A DNA stretch of 64,000 nt from Bordetella genomosp. 13 (GTDB taxonomy: Bacteria > Pseudomonadota > Gammaproteobacteria > Burkholderiales > Burkholderiaceae_B): assembly GCF_007679965.1 (NCBI RefSeq), contig NZ_VEHL01000003.1:434001-498000 (forward strand). Reading direction: 5' to 3'. Both the position numbers and the translations under genes were made by a program. Of this stretch, positions 34,783 through 43,659 are shown one piece after another (the stretch's first letter is position 1; each line of letters begins with the position of its first letter). The notes beneath the pieces were generated by a model that did not search any database, was not told the DNA's origin, and saw only the letters and a list, made by a program, of their open reading frames with translations.

Positions 34783-36222
34783 TCAGGCGCGTTCCAGGTT
34801 GTCCAGCCAGGCCGGCGCATGCGCCCCGTTGGGCGCGGGCGGCAGGTTCCAGTGGGCTCGCGTGCGCGAGAACTGGGCCACGGGCGGCAACTGCTGCAGC
34901 GGGCCGTAGGCGGAGGGGCGCGTCTCCAGCAGCGGCGCCAGGCCGTCGGCGAAGTGGCGGCGCGCCTCGCGCGGCGCGAATCCCGCGTCCAGGCCCAGGC
35001 GCTGCACCCACATCGAGGTCTGCGTCAGCGACACCTTGACGTGGTAGCTGCCGCCTTCGGTCGCGCGGCGGATCAGCGCCAGCATCGCGCCCGTGGCGCC
35101 CAGGTAGCCGGTCAGGTAGTCGTTCAGCAGATAGGTCGGCACCACGCGCGGACGGCCGCCCGCGGCCTCGGCCATCGCGATGCCGCTGGCCACCTGGCCC
35201 AGTTGCTCGAAGCCGCCGCGCCGCGCCCATGGCCCCGTGTCGCCGAACGCGGTGACGCTGACGTACACCACGCCGGGCCGCAGCGCCACCGCGTCTTCGG
35301 GGCCGAAGCCGCGCCGCGCCAGGCTGCCCGGCCGCCACGATTGCACCACCACGTCCGCGCCGCTGATGAGCTCGCGGGCGCGCAGGCGGTCTTCCTCGCG
35401 CTCCAGGTCCAGGAAGGCCGAGCGCTTGCCGATGTTGGTGTCCACGGTCTGGCGGAAGGGGTCCTGCATGGCGGGCGGGGCCACGCGCAGCACTTCGGCG
35501 CCGTGCTCGGCCAGCGAGCGCGCCACGACGGGGCCGGCGATCACGTGGCCCAGGTCCAGCACGCGCAGGCCGTCCAGCGGGCGGTTCAGCGCCTGCGCGG
35601 GCTCGGGGTCGCCGTCGGCGATCTTGATGACCTCGACCACGGGCAGCTGCGCCAGCAGCTCGCCCTGCGGGTGCGCCAGCCATTCCTCCGTGGTGCGCGC
35701 GTACACGCCGGGCAGGCGGCGTTCCTCGAAGGCCGCCTCCAGCGCGTCGCCTTCCCAGCGCGCGATGCCGCGGGCCAGCGCGGTGGGGTTGTTGGCGCAG
35801 TCCAGCAGGTCCAGCACGCCGTCGCGCAGGTGCGGATAGGAGCCGATGGGAAAGAACCAGCGGTCGTCGGCGGTGCGGTAGAAATCCGCCTTCAGTTCGG
35901 TCAGCAGGGACAGCGCGGGCAGGCCGTAGCCGCTCTGCGTCTGGAAGTGGCCGGGATTGAGCGAGCAGGCCGCCTGCATCCAGTCGATGCCCACGTTCTG
36001 GCGCTGGCCGGTGGCCAGGTGCCACCATTTCTCGACGGCCAGCGCATAGGCGCCGATGGCCGCGCCTGCCGACAGCGTCAGCCGGTGCGGCGAATCGAAG
36101 GCCGGCGCGCGCCCGTAGAAACGCAGGCGTTGCGACGGCGGTTCGTCCCAGGGCGCTTGCGCGCCGAGGATGTCGGCGATGGCCTGGTAGGCATCCTCGG
36201 GCTTGGGATGGGGGGCATCCAT
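34783..36222 (-). CDS. CaiB/BaiF-type CoA-transferase, two half-domains, catalytic Asp apparently absent
   Basis: The protein has 479 residues. A canonical family-III start, RPLDGLRVLDLGHVIAGPVVARSLAEHGAEV, appears only at about residue 214; before it lies a second, incomplete copy of the domain. In formyl-CoA transferase the catalytic Asp lies in VAVSMQDAVL; the matching stretches here, VGIDWMQAA (about 77-85) and VKVSLTQTSM (395-404), seem to have Gln in that place. It may be a degenerate or non-classical CoA-transferase. It is divergent from a LysR gene and followed by a Bug gene. Confidence 0.8.
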   Translation of the reverse strand: MDAPHPKPEDAYQAIADILGAQAPWDEPPSQRLRFYGRAPAFDSPHRLTLSAGAAIGAYALAVEKWWHLATGQRQNVGIDWMQAACSLNPGHFQTQSGYGLPALSLLTELKADFYRTADDRWFFPIGSYPHLRDGVLDLLDCANNPTALARGIARWEGDALEAAFEERRLPGVYARTTEEWLAHPQGELLAQLPVVEVIKIADGDPEPAQALNRPLDGLRVLDLGHVIAGPVVARSLAEHGAEVLRVAPPAMQDPFRQTVDTNIGKRSAFLDLEREEDRLRARELISGADVVVQSWRPGSLARRGFGPEDAVALRPGVVYVSVTAFGDTGPWARRGGFEQLGQVASGIAMAEAAGGRPRVVPTYLLNDYLTGYLGATGAMLALIRRATEGGSYHVKVSLTQTSMWVQRLGLDAGFAPREARRHFADGLAPLLETRPSAYGPLQQLPPVAQFSRTRAHWNLPPAPNGAHAPAWLDNLERA

Positions 36223-36308
36223 GGTCTCTGTCTCCAGCGTTGGGGGTCTTTGCCGGGCAGTCTATAAAGCCCTTTTACCCTCGTCCAACATATAATTCCT
36301 CGGTCTGT

Positions 36309-36325
36309 AAGACGAAAAAAGTCTT
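36309..36325. promoter_or_regulatory. Inverted repeat AAGAC-N7-GTCTT before LysR gene
   Basis: A 5-bp inverted repeat immediately before the LysR start codon at 36327, in the divergent CoA-transferase/LysR gap. It could be an autoregulatory site, but its closeness to the start codon makes this uncertain. Confidence 0.3.
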
Positions 36326-36326
36326 T

Positions 36327-37280
36327 ATGCTGAACAGCCGCCTGCTCAGGCAATTCATTGCCGTGGCCGAGGAACTGCACTACGGCCGCGCCGCCGCGCG
36401 GGTCGGCATCGCGCAATCGCCGCTCAGCCAGGCCATCCAGAAACTCGAGACGCAGGTCGGCACGCCGCTGCTGGTGCGCAACAAGCGCTCGGTCGCGCTG
36501 ACGCCCGCGGGCAAGGTCTTCCTGGAAGAGTCCTACCAATGGCTGCGCTACGAGCAGGTGGCCCTGCAGCGCACGCTGGGCGCCGCGGACGGCGGGGCGG
36601 GGCAGCTGTCGGTCGGTTTCATCGGCAGCGTCGGCTATGGCTTCATGCCCGAGCTGATCAGCCGCTTCCGGCACGACCATCCGCAGGTGCGGCTGCGGCT
36701 GTCCGAGATGACCACCAAGGACCAGCTGGAGCAGTTGCGCGGCCGCGCGCTGGACGTGGGCCTGCTGCGCACGCCGCTGCCCGTCGAGGCGCCGCAGATC
36801 GAGACGCGGCTATACCAGCGCGACAGGCTGATGGTGGCGCTGTCGCGCAGCCATCCGCTGGCCGCGCAGGCCCGCATCCACCTGAAGCAACTGGCGGGCG
36901 AGTCCTTCGTGGCGTTCTCGCGCGAGAAGGTGCCGGCCGCGCACGCGCAACTGATCGCGGCCTGCGCCACGGCGGGCTTCTATCCGGCCATCGAGCAGGA
37001 GTGTTCGCAGATCGCCAGCGTGATCTGCGTGATCGCCGCCGGCCTGACGGTGGCGCTGGTGTCCGGCAACCTGACCTCGCTGATCCATCCCAAGGTGCAG
37101 TACGTGCCGCTGGCCGACCGCCTGCCGCTGCTGGAGCAGGAGGTGGCCATCGCCTGGCGGCGCAGCGACGAGAATCCGGCGCTGGCGTCGTTCCTGGCGG
37201 TGGCGCGGCGGTTGGAGGACACGCACGGGAAACTGTCGGCGCGATCTGGTGTCCATGCAAGTGGACTGGGCACAGCGTAG
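36327..37280 (+). CDS. LysR-family transcriptional regulator
   Basis: The protein has 317 residues. The helix-turn-helix reads FIAVAEELHYGRAAARVGIAQSPLSQAIQKLE (about residues 9-40), followed by the effector domain. It is divergent from the CoA-transferase/Bug operon and probably activates it. The sirtuin gene follows after 11 nt on the same strand, so both may be cotranscribed. Confidence 0.9.
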   Translation: MLNSRLLRQFIAVAEELHYGRAAARVGIAQSPLSQAIQKLETQVGTPLLVRNKRSVALTPAGKVFLEESYQWLRYEQVALQRTLGAADGGAGQLSVGFIGSVGYGFMPELISRFRHDHPQVRLRLSEMTTKDQLEQLRGRALDVGLLRTPLPVEAPQIETRLYQRDRLMVALSRSHPLAAQARIHLKQLAGESFVAFSREKVPAAHAQLIAACATAGFYPAIEQECSQIASVICVIAAGLTVALVSGNLTSLIHPKVQYVPLADRLPLLEQEVAIAWRRSDENPALASFLAVARRLEDTHGKLSARSGVHASGLGTA

Positions 37281-37291
37281 GCGTATTTCCG

Positions 37292-38071
37292 ATGAACGTT
37301 GCCGATTTTCCCGATGAACTGATCGCCGCCTTGCGGCGCGCCTCGCACGTCGTCTTCCTGACGGGCGCCGGCGTGTCCGCCGAAAGCGGCATCCCCACGT
37401 TCCGCGATCCCATGACGGGCCTGTGGGCGCGGTACGATCCGATGGCGCTGGCCTGCGCCGACGCCTACCGGCGCGATCCGGAACTGGTCTGGGGCTGGTA
37501 CGAATGGCGCCGCATGGGCGTGCTGCGCGCGCGGCCCAACGGCGCGCACCTGGCCATCGCGGCCATGGCCACGCGCGTGCCGCGGGCCACCGTCGTCACG
37601 CAGAACGTCGACGACCTGCACGAGCGCGCCGGCAGCCGCGGCGTGCTGCACCTGCACGGCCGCCTGGACCGGCCATTCTGCTTCGCGTGCCGGCGCGATC
37701 ACGCGTTCGCGGCCGGCATCCCCGACGAACCCGAAGGCGGCCGCCGCCTGGCGCCGCCGCGCTGCGCGCAATGCGGCGGGCCGGTGCGCCCTGGCGTGGT
37801 GTGGTTCGGCGAGGCCCTGCCGGAAGCGGAATGGGAGGCGGCGGTAGAGGCCTGCGGCCAGTGCGACGTGCTGTTCAGCATCGGCACGTCGGCGGCGGTG
37901 CAGCCGGCCGCCGGGCTGTCGGCCCAGGCCGCGCGGCGCGGGGCCTGCGTGGTGCAGGTCAATCCGCAGCCCACGCCGCTGGACGGCGTGGTGGCGTACA
38001 ACCTGGCCGGCCCGGCGGGCGAAGTGCTGCCGGCCCTGTACGACAGGGCGTGGGGTCGCGGCCCGGCGTGA
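37292..38071 (+). CDS. SIR2-family NAD-dependent protein deacylase (CobB-like)
   Basis: The protein has 259 residues. NAD-binding GAGVSAESGIPTFRD (25-39) and TQNVDDLHERAG (103-114) are intact; His122 in LHLHG is the catalytic base. The zinc cysteines are C130, C133, C158 and C161. Y70 and R73 (YEWR) form the Y-x-x-R pair that in SIRT5 and CobB binds succinyl or malonyl groups, so it may remove acidic acyl groups as well as acetyl. It follows a LysR gene by 11 nt, near CoA-ester enzymes. Confidence 0.9.
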   Translation: MNVADFPDELIAALRRASHVVFLTGAGVSAESGIPTFRDPMTGLWARYDPMALACADAYRRDPELVWGWYEWRRMGVLRARPNGAHLAIAAMATRVPRATVVTQNVDDLHERAGSRGVLHLHGRLDRPFCFACRRDHAFAAGIPDEPEGGRRLAPPRCAQCGGPVRPGVVWFGEALPEAEWEAAVEACGQCDVLFSIGTSAAVQPAAGLSAQAARRGACVVQVNPQPTPLDGVVAYNLAGPAGEVLPALYDRAWGRGPA

Positions 38072-38160
38072 TCGTCGACGTCGCATAACGTGGGCCCATG
38101 GTGCGCACACCGGCATGGCCAATTCTCTTCATCGGGACCATGGGCCGACGCCTTGCGCGG

Positions 38161-39081
38161 TCACGAGGCCTTGCGCCGCGGCCTTGCCACCGGATGCACC
38201 GCGCCGCGCAGGGCCTGGAGCACTTCATGGGTCAGCGCCGAGGCGTCGTGCCGATGCAGCATGGCCACGGTGGTCGATGTGTCCTCGTCCGCCAGGGGCA
38301 CGAACCGCACGCCGGCGGGCGCGATGGCCCGCATGCTGGCCGGCAGCAGCGATACGCCCAGCCCGGCGGCGATCAGCGCCAATTGCGTGGTCTTGCGCGA
38401 GGTCGCACGCGCTGCATTGGGAAAGAAGCCGTTGCGCAGGCAGAGCTCCGCCACGCGAAAGCTCAGGCCGCCGCGTTCGGGGTGGGGCAGCGAGACGAAA
38501 CGCTCGTCGCGCAACGCGGCGATGCTCACGTGCTTCCTGCGTGCCAGGCGATGCGCGGCTGGCGCCGCCAGCATCAGCGGTTCGATATGCAACGCCTCGA
38601 TCCGCACGGCGGGGTGCCGGTGCTGCACGGGTAGCCGTGCCAGGCCGACATCCCCGAGCCCCTGCTCGATGTCGTCCCCCTGGTGCTCGGACGACAGTTG
38701 CGATATCTCCAGCGACACGCCTGCGCGCGCATCCAGGAAAGCCTGGATGCGGCCCATCAGCGTGGCGTCCAGCGGCACCGAGCTGGAATGCAGCAGCCGC
38801 ACGACTCCTTGCTCGCCGCGTTCGGCGTGCTGGGTCTGAACCAGCGTCTCGTTCAGGTTGAACAGCAGGCGCTTGGCGCCGTCGTAGAACGTGCGGCCGG
38901 CCGGCGTCAGTTCCACGCGGCGCGCGCCACGCGTCAGCAGCTGCGCCTGCACGGTGGCTTCCAGTTCCTTGATCTGGCGGCTCAGCGCCGACTGGGCGAT
39001 GTACAGCCGCTCGGCGGCCAGGGTGTAGTTGCCTGCCTCTACGATTTCCACGAAGTAGCGCAACTGCCGCAGCGACACCAT
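38161..39081 (-). CDS. LysR-family transcriptional regulator
   Basis: The protein has 306 residues. The helix-turn-helix (about residues 5-60) reads FVEIVEAGNYTLAAERLYIAQSALSRQIKELE; an effector domain follows. It is divergent from the TauE/SafE permease gene with a 193-nt gap, so it probably regulates that exporter. The C-terminus is basic (HPVARPRRKAS). Confidence 0.9.
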   Translation of the reverse strand: MVSLRQLRYFVEIVEAGNYTLAAERLYIAQSALSRQIKELEATVQAQLLTRGARRVELTPAGRTFYDGAKRLLFNLNETLVQTQHAERGEQGVVRLLHSSSVPLDATLMGRIQAFLDARAGVSLEISQLSSEHQGDDIEQGLGDVGLARLPVQHRHPAVRIEALHIEPLMLAAPAAHRLARRKHVSIAALRDERFVSLPHPERGGLSFRVAELCLRNGFFPNAARATSRKTTQLALIAAGLGVSLLPASMRAIAPAGVRFVPLADEDTSTTVAMLHRHDASALTHEVLQALRGAVHPVARPRRKAS

Positions 39082-39274
39082 GCCTATGCCTTTTTGAGAT
39101 GGGTTGGCGAGAATTCGCTATTTTCCACGATCCCCGGCCGAGCCTATAGTCGCTTGCCGGCACGGACCGCCAAGGCGGCCGCGCCGATCGCGACGCGATC
39201 CAGCCGGGCGCGTCTTTCCCTTCGATGCCGCGTGGCAATGGCCGGCGGTGCTTCCGTAGAAATCAGGACCCACG

Positions 39275-40030
39275 ATGCCGTTGCCTGCCCATCTCGCCCT
39301 TGCCGACCTGTCGATCATCTGGCTGGGGGTGGCGCTGGCCTACCTGGTCTTCGGCATCGCGGGCTTCGGCACCGCCCTGGTGGCCAGCCCGGTGCTGGCG
39401 CAGTTTATGCCGGTGGCGCAGGTCGTGCCGCTGCTGGCCCTGCTGGATTTCTGCGCGGCGGCGGCCAATCTGGCACGGGACGGCAGGCAGGCCGACGTGG
39501 CCGAGTGCAAGCGCCTGGCGCCCTGGATGCTGGCGGGCAGCGGCATCGGGGCGGGCATCCTGCTGTACACGCGGGCCGACGTGCTGCTGCTGCTGCTGGG
39601 CGTATTCGTGACCGTCCATGCGCTGTATTCGCTGGCGGGCGGCTACCGGTCCGGGTCGAGGCTGTCACCGCGGCTGGCCATGCCCTTCGGGCTGGTGGGC
39701 GGCGTGTTCAGCGCGCTGTTCGGCAGCGGCGGCTTCCTGTATGCGATCTATCTGCAGGGCAGGGTGGACGACAGGCAGCGCATGCGCGTCACGCAAAGCG
39801 CGTTGATCGGCCTGTCCACGCTGACGCGGGTGGCGCTGTTCCTGGCCGCCGGAGTCTATGCGGACAGGGACCTGCTGCTCCTGGCGACACTGCTGATCCC
39901 CAGCATGCTGATCGGCGTGCGGGTGGGCAGGCGCATCACGCTGCGCCTGTCGCGCGAGCAGTTCGTGCGCGTGGTCAACGCGGTGGTTCTGGTGTCGGGG
40001 ATATTCCTGTTGGTACGGTACTTTTCGTGA
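39275..40030 (+). CDS. TauE/SafE-family sulfite/organoanion permease
   Basis: The protein has 251 residues and about eight hydrophobic spans. The N-terminal VALAYLVFGIAGFGTALVASPVL and the later GGVFSALFGSGGFLYAIYL repeat are the two TauE/SafE half motifs. Members export sulfite, sulfoacetate or other organic anions, or import them. The divergent LysR gene at 38161 is its likely regulator. It converges with the TetR gene after 16 nt. Confidence 0.87.
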   Translation: MPLPAHLALADLSIIWLGVALAYLVFGIAGFGTALVASPVLAQFMPVAQVVPLLALLDFCAAAANLARDGRQADVAECKRLAPWMLAGSGIGAGILLYTRADVLLLLLGVFVTVHALYSLAGGYRSGSRLSPRLAMPFGLVGGVFSALFGSGGFLYAIYLQGRVDDRQRMRVTQSALIGLSTLTRVALFLAAGVYADRDLLLLATLLIPSMLIGVRVGRRITLRLSREQFVRVVNAVVLVSGIFLLVRYFS

Positions 40031-40046
40031 TTCGCCGGGACGTGGG

Positions 40047-40643
40047 TCAGGCCCGCTTGGACTCGATGCCGTTCAGGAACATCCCCACGAAACAATCCAT
40101 GATCTCGGGCGCGGTCTTCTCCCCGTCCGGGCGATACCAGCGCGACAGCTGATTCAGCGACGACAGCAGGAACTTGCTGGCCAGGCTGACATTGGTGTCG
40201 GGCCGGAACAGGCCTTGGGCCACGCCGTCGCGTATCGCGTCCTTCAGCAGGCCCTCGTACGCATCGCGCCATTCCAGCACCAGCGCGCGGTGCTCGGGAT
40301 TCTCGGCGCGCCAGAACAGCAGCGAGCCCGACACCCAGCTGTCGTGGTACTGCTCGTAATACGCCACCGATGACCGCATGAATGCATGCAGCCGCGCGCG
40401 CGGCGTGCCGTCGCTGGCCAGCACATCCTTCTGCACGTACTCGAACAGCACGCGCATGCCAGTGGCCACCAGGCTGCGGTACAGCGTGTCCTTGTCCGGG
40501 AAGTGGTGGTAGAGCGCGGCCTTGGACACGCCCACCTCGGCCGCGATCATGTTCAGCGAGGTGCCCTGGTAGCCGTGCCGCGCGAACAGCCGGCGGGCAA
40601 CATCGATGATCTGGTCGTAGCGTCCGGGGTCCCGCGCGGTCAT
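40047..40643 (-). CDS. TetR-family transcriptional regulator of the acyl-CoA operon
   Basis: The protein has 198 residues from the ATG at 40643. The N-terminal helix-turn-helix (about 8-55) has FARHGYQGTSLNMIAAEVGVSKAALYHHFPDKDTLY. The C-terminal domain resembles TetR regulators of fatty-acid-type pathways that release DNA on binding acyl-CoA. A perfect 20-bp palindrome lies in the divergent gap to the Bug/acyl-CoA operon, so it probably represses that operon and itself. Confidence 0.88.
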   Translation of the reverse strand: MTARDPGRYDQIIDVARRLFARHGYQGTSLNMIAAEVGVSKAALYHHFPDKDTLYRSLVATGMRVLFEYVQKDVLASDGTPRARLHAFMRSSVAYYEQYHDSWVSGSLLFWRAENPEHRALVLEWRDAYEGLLKDAIRDGVAQGLFRPDTNVSLASKFLLSSLNQLSRWYRPDGEKTAPEIMDCFVGMFLNGIESKRA

Positions 40644-40732
40644 GGGCTGATGTCCTGTGGTCGAAAAAGCCGAGGCCGATGATAAAGGGAAAACGGGACT
40701 TGAATTTCCCGGAAAACCGCCTATCATCTGAA

Positions 40733-40752
40733 CTTACCGACCGGTCGGTAAG
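40733..40752. promoter_or_regulatory. TetR operator, perfect 20-bp palindrome
   Basis: CTTACCGACCGGTCGGTAAG is fully self-complementary. It lies 77 nt before the Bug gene and 90 nt before the TetR gene. The ACCGACCGGTCGGT core resembles operators of acyl-CoA-responsive TetR repressors. Confidence 0.8.
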
Positions 40753-40828
40753 GTGTATGGATCATCCGCCACATCGACCGGAAAAACAAGTTTTGCCCAG
40801 GCAAAACATATAGATAGGTGGAGACGAC

Positions 40829-41806
40829 ATGCGCAGCGGAACGCGAGTTTTGCTGGCGATGGGCGCATGCTGCGCGTTGCTGGGCGCCATGCCCGCGCGC
40901 GCCGCGGAACCTTTCCCCAGTCGGCAGCCCATACGCCTGATCGTGCCGTTCGCCCCGGGCGGCGGCGCGGATGCGGCAGCCCGCGTGGTGGCGGTGCCCT
41001 GGGGCAAGGCGCTGGGCCAGTCCATCGTGGTCGAGAACCGGCCCGGCGCGGGCGGCACGCTGGGGGCAGGCTTCGTGGCGCAGTCCAAGCCCGACGGCTA
41101 CACGTTGCTGTTCACCACGCCGGGCCAGCAGATGACGGCTCCCTATCTGTTCAAGAACCTGCCGTACGACCCGTACAAGGGCCTGGTGTCGGTGGGCAAG
41201 ATGCTGGAAGGCGCCAACGTGCTGGTGGTCACCAAGAGCCTGCCGGTGCACAGCGTGCGCGAACTCATTGAGTACGCGCGCGCCCATCCCGGCAAGCTGG
41301 GTTTCGCCAGTTCCGGCGTGGGCTCGACCAGCCACCTGGCGGGCGAGCTGTTCAAGCAGGAAGCCCGCATCGACATCTTCCACGTGCCGTATCGCGGCAC
41401 GGGCCTGGCGCGCAACGACGTGATCGGGGGCCAGGTGCCCATGACCATCGACACCCTCAGCGTCTATCTGCCGCAGATCCAGGCGGGCGAGGTGCGCGCG
41501 CTGGGCGTGTCGACGCCGCAGCGCAACCCGGCCGCACCCGACATCCCGGCCATCGCCGACACGCTGCCGGGCTTCGAGGCCGCGCCCATCAACTACGTCA
41601 CCGCGCCGGCGGGCACGCCGCGCGACGTGCTCGACAAGCTCAACGCCACGCTGAACCAGGTGCTGGCGGACCCGCAGGTGCGAAAGAGCATTCCGCCCGG
41701 CACCGAGCTGGACGGCAGCACGCCCCAGGAGATGGACGCCCTGGTGGCGTCGGAGCAGAAGAAGTGGAAACGCCTGATCGACAGCGCAGGCATCAAGCCC
41801 GAATAG
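40829..41806 (+). CDS. Bug-family tripartite tricarboxylate transporter substrate-binding protein
   Basis: The protein has 325 residues. Signal peptide about residues 1-26 (CCALLGAMPARAAE). The Bug motifs LIVPFAPGGGADAAAR and VENRPGAGGTLGAG are clear. It is the first gene of the TetR-controlled operon, with a GGAGA site before the ATG. It is followed 29 nt later by a second Bug, then by enoyl-CoA hydratase and acyl-CoA dehydrogenases, so it probably captures the acid that is oxidised. Confidence 0.9.
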   Translation: MRSGTRVLLAMGACCALLGAMPARAAEPFPSRQPIRLIVPFAPGGGADAAARVVAVPWGKALGQSIVVENRPGAGGTLGAGFVAQSKPDGYTLLFTTPGQQMTAPYLFKNLPYDPYKGLVSVGKMLEGANVLVVTKSLPVHSVRELIEYARAHPGKLGFASSGVGSTSHLAGELFKQEARIDIFHVPYRGTGLARNDVIGGQVPMTIDTLSVYLPQIQAGEVRALGVSTPQRNPAAPDIPAIADTLPGFEAAPINYVTAPAGTPRDVLDKLNATLNQVLADPQVRKSIPPGTELDGSTPQEMDALVASEQKKWKRLIDSAGIKPE

Positions 41807-41835
41807 CTGCATACAAGCAGCCCAGGAGACATCAG

Positions 41836-42798
41836 ATGAGAAGACTGCTGCGCGCCTGCGCGGCCGTGGCCGCGTTCGCGCTGCCGGCGGCCGTGCCGGC
41901 AGGCCAGAAATATCCCGGCCAACCCGTCACCATCGTCGTGCCGTATGCGCCGGGCGGCGTCACCGACGTGTATGGCCGCGCCATCGGGGAGTACCTGGGG
42001 CGGCAATGGAAGGTGCCCGTGATCGTGAAGAACGAGAGCGGGGGCGCCACCATGATAGGCACGCAGGCCGTGGCCCGGGCCGAGCCGGACGGCCTGACCA
42101 TCCTGCTGACCAGCTACGCCTATACGTCGAATCCCATCCTGCGCAAGGACATGACGTACGACAAGGATGCCTTCCGGCCCGTGATGCTGCTGGGCAACAG
42201 CCGCAACCTGCTGGTGACGTCGGGGCGGTCCGACCTGAAGACCCTGGATGACGTCGTCGCCAAGGCGCGCAAGGCGCCGGGCACTCTGCGCCTGGCCTCG
42301 TCCGGCATGGCGTCCAGCCCGCACATCGCCGCCGAGCTGTGGGCGAAGGCCGAAGGCGTGAAGATCACCCACGTGCCCTATCGCGGCACGTCCCCGGCCA
42401 TGAACGACGTGTTCGCGGGCCAGGTGGACGGCATTTTCGACGGAGCCTCGGCCATGCCCAACGTGCATGCCGGCCGCCTGCACGCCATCGCCATCGCCAG
42501 CGAGCAGCGGCATCCGGGCGCACCCGAGGTGCCCACGTTCCGCGAACTGGGCGTGGACCTGGTGTTCGGCAGCTGGTTCGGCTTCTTCGTGCCCAAGGGC
42601 ACGCCGGACGCCATCGTCGACCAGCTGAACGCCGACCTGCGCAAGTCGCTGGCCGATCCGGTCACGCGCGCCGCCATCGACCGCACGTCCTTGCTGGTGG
42701 AGGGCGGCTCGCCGCAGCAGTTCGCCAAGTTCCTGGATTTCGAGTCCGAACGGCTGAAGACGCTGGTGAAAAGCGGCGTGGAGCTCAACACGCAATGA
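41836..42798 (+). CDS. Bug-family tripartite tricarboxylate transporter substrate-binding protein
   Basis: The protein has 320 residues. Signal peptide MRRLLRACAAVAAFALPAAVPAG; Bug motifs TIVVPYAPGGVTDVYGR and VKNESGGATMIGTQ. AGGAGA lies just before the start. It is the second Bug of the TetR-controlled operon; two binding proteins in tandem suggest two related ligands or forms of one ligand. Confidence 0.9.
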   Translation: MRRLLRACAAVAAFALPAAVPAGQKYPGQPVTIVVPYAPGGVTDVYGRAIGEYLGRQWKVPVIVKNESGGATMIGTQAVARAEPDGLTILLTSYAYTSNPILRKDMTYDKDAFRPVMLLGNSRNLLVTSGRSDLKTLDDVVAKARKAPGTLRLASSGMASSPHIAAELWAKAEGVKITHVPYRGTSPAMNDVFAGQVDGIFDGASAMPNVHAGRLHAIAIASEQRHPGAPEVPTFRELGVDLVFGSWFGFFVPKGTPDAIVDQLNADLRKSLADPVTRAAIDRTSLLVEGGSPQQFAKFLDFESERLKTLVKSGVELNTQ

Positions 42799-42881
42799 AT
42801 GCCCGGGACCGGGCCGCGCACGCGCCTGCCCGGTCCGGCCCGTACCGACCGCCCGCGCGGCGGCAACCCATGGAGTGAACG

Positions 42882-43658
42882 ATGTCCTATGAATGCCTGG
42901 AAGTCGAACGCGAGGGCCACGTGGCCGTCGTCTACATGAACCGCGCGCCCGTCAACGCGCAGAACGCGCAGATGCGCTCGGAGATCATCGAGGTGTTCGA
43001 CAGCTTCAACGATGACGACGACGTGCGCTGCGTGGTGCTGGCCAGCCGGCTGAAGGTGTTCTCCGCCGGCGCGGACGTGTCCGAGCGGCCCGCCATCAAG
43101 CAGAAGGGGCCGGGCGCGTACTGGCGCCACAACCGCCTGGTGCGCGAGTCGTCGCTGGCCATCGCCGAGTGCAACAAGCCCATCATCGCCGCGGTGAACG
43201 GCGCGGCGCTGGGCGCGGGCTTCGGCCTGATGACCTCGTGCGACATCTGGGTGGCGTCCAGCGACGCCTACGTGTCCATGCCGGAGATAAACGTCGGCCT
43301 GGCGGGCGGCACGGCGCTGCTGCAGCGCGTGTTCGGCAAGTCGCGCGCGCGGCGCATGTTCTTCACCGGCATGAAGGTGTCGGCCGACGAGCTGTACCGC
43401 CTGGGCCTGATCGAGGCCAGCCTGCCGCCCGACCAGTTGATGCCCTATGTAATGGACCTGGCGCGCGAGATCGCCGGCAAGGCCCCGATCGCGCTGCGCT
43501 ATGCCAAGGAGGCCTCGCAGGTCACGGCCTCGATGCCGCCGCGCGAGGGCTACCGCTTCGAGCAGAACATCACCGTGGCGCTGTCCAACACCGAGGACTC
43601 GCGCGAGGCCCAGCGCGCCTTCCTGGAAAAGCGCGCGCCCGTCTACAAGGGGCGTTGA
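42882..43658 (+). CDS. Enoyl-CoA hydratase/isomerase family protein
   Basis: The protein has 258 residues of the crotonase superfamily. VVLASRLKVFSAGADVSER forms the first oxyanion-hole segment and AAVNGAALGAGFGLMTSCD the second; PEINVGLAGGTALLQRVFGK carries the usual active-site Glu area. It hydrates or otherwise converts an enoyl-CoA formed by the dehydrogenases encoded downstream. The gap to the next gene is 1 nt. Confidence 0.9.
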   Translation: MSYECLEVEREGHVAVVYMNRAPVNAQNAQMRSEIIEVFDSFNDDDDVRCVVLASRLKVFSAGADVSERPAIKQKGPGAYWRHNRLVRESSLAIAECNKPIIAAVNGAALGAGFGLMTSCDIWVASSDAYVSMPEINVGLAGGTALLQRVFGKSRARRMFFTGMKVSADELYRLGLIEASLPPDQLMPYVMDLAREIAGKAPIALRYAKEASQVTASMPPREGYRFEQNITVALSNTEDSREAQRAFLEKRAPVYKGR

Positions 43659-43659
43659 G

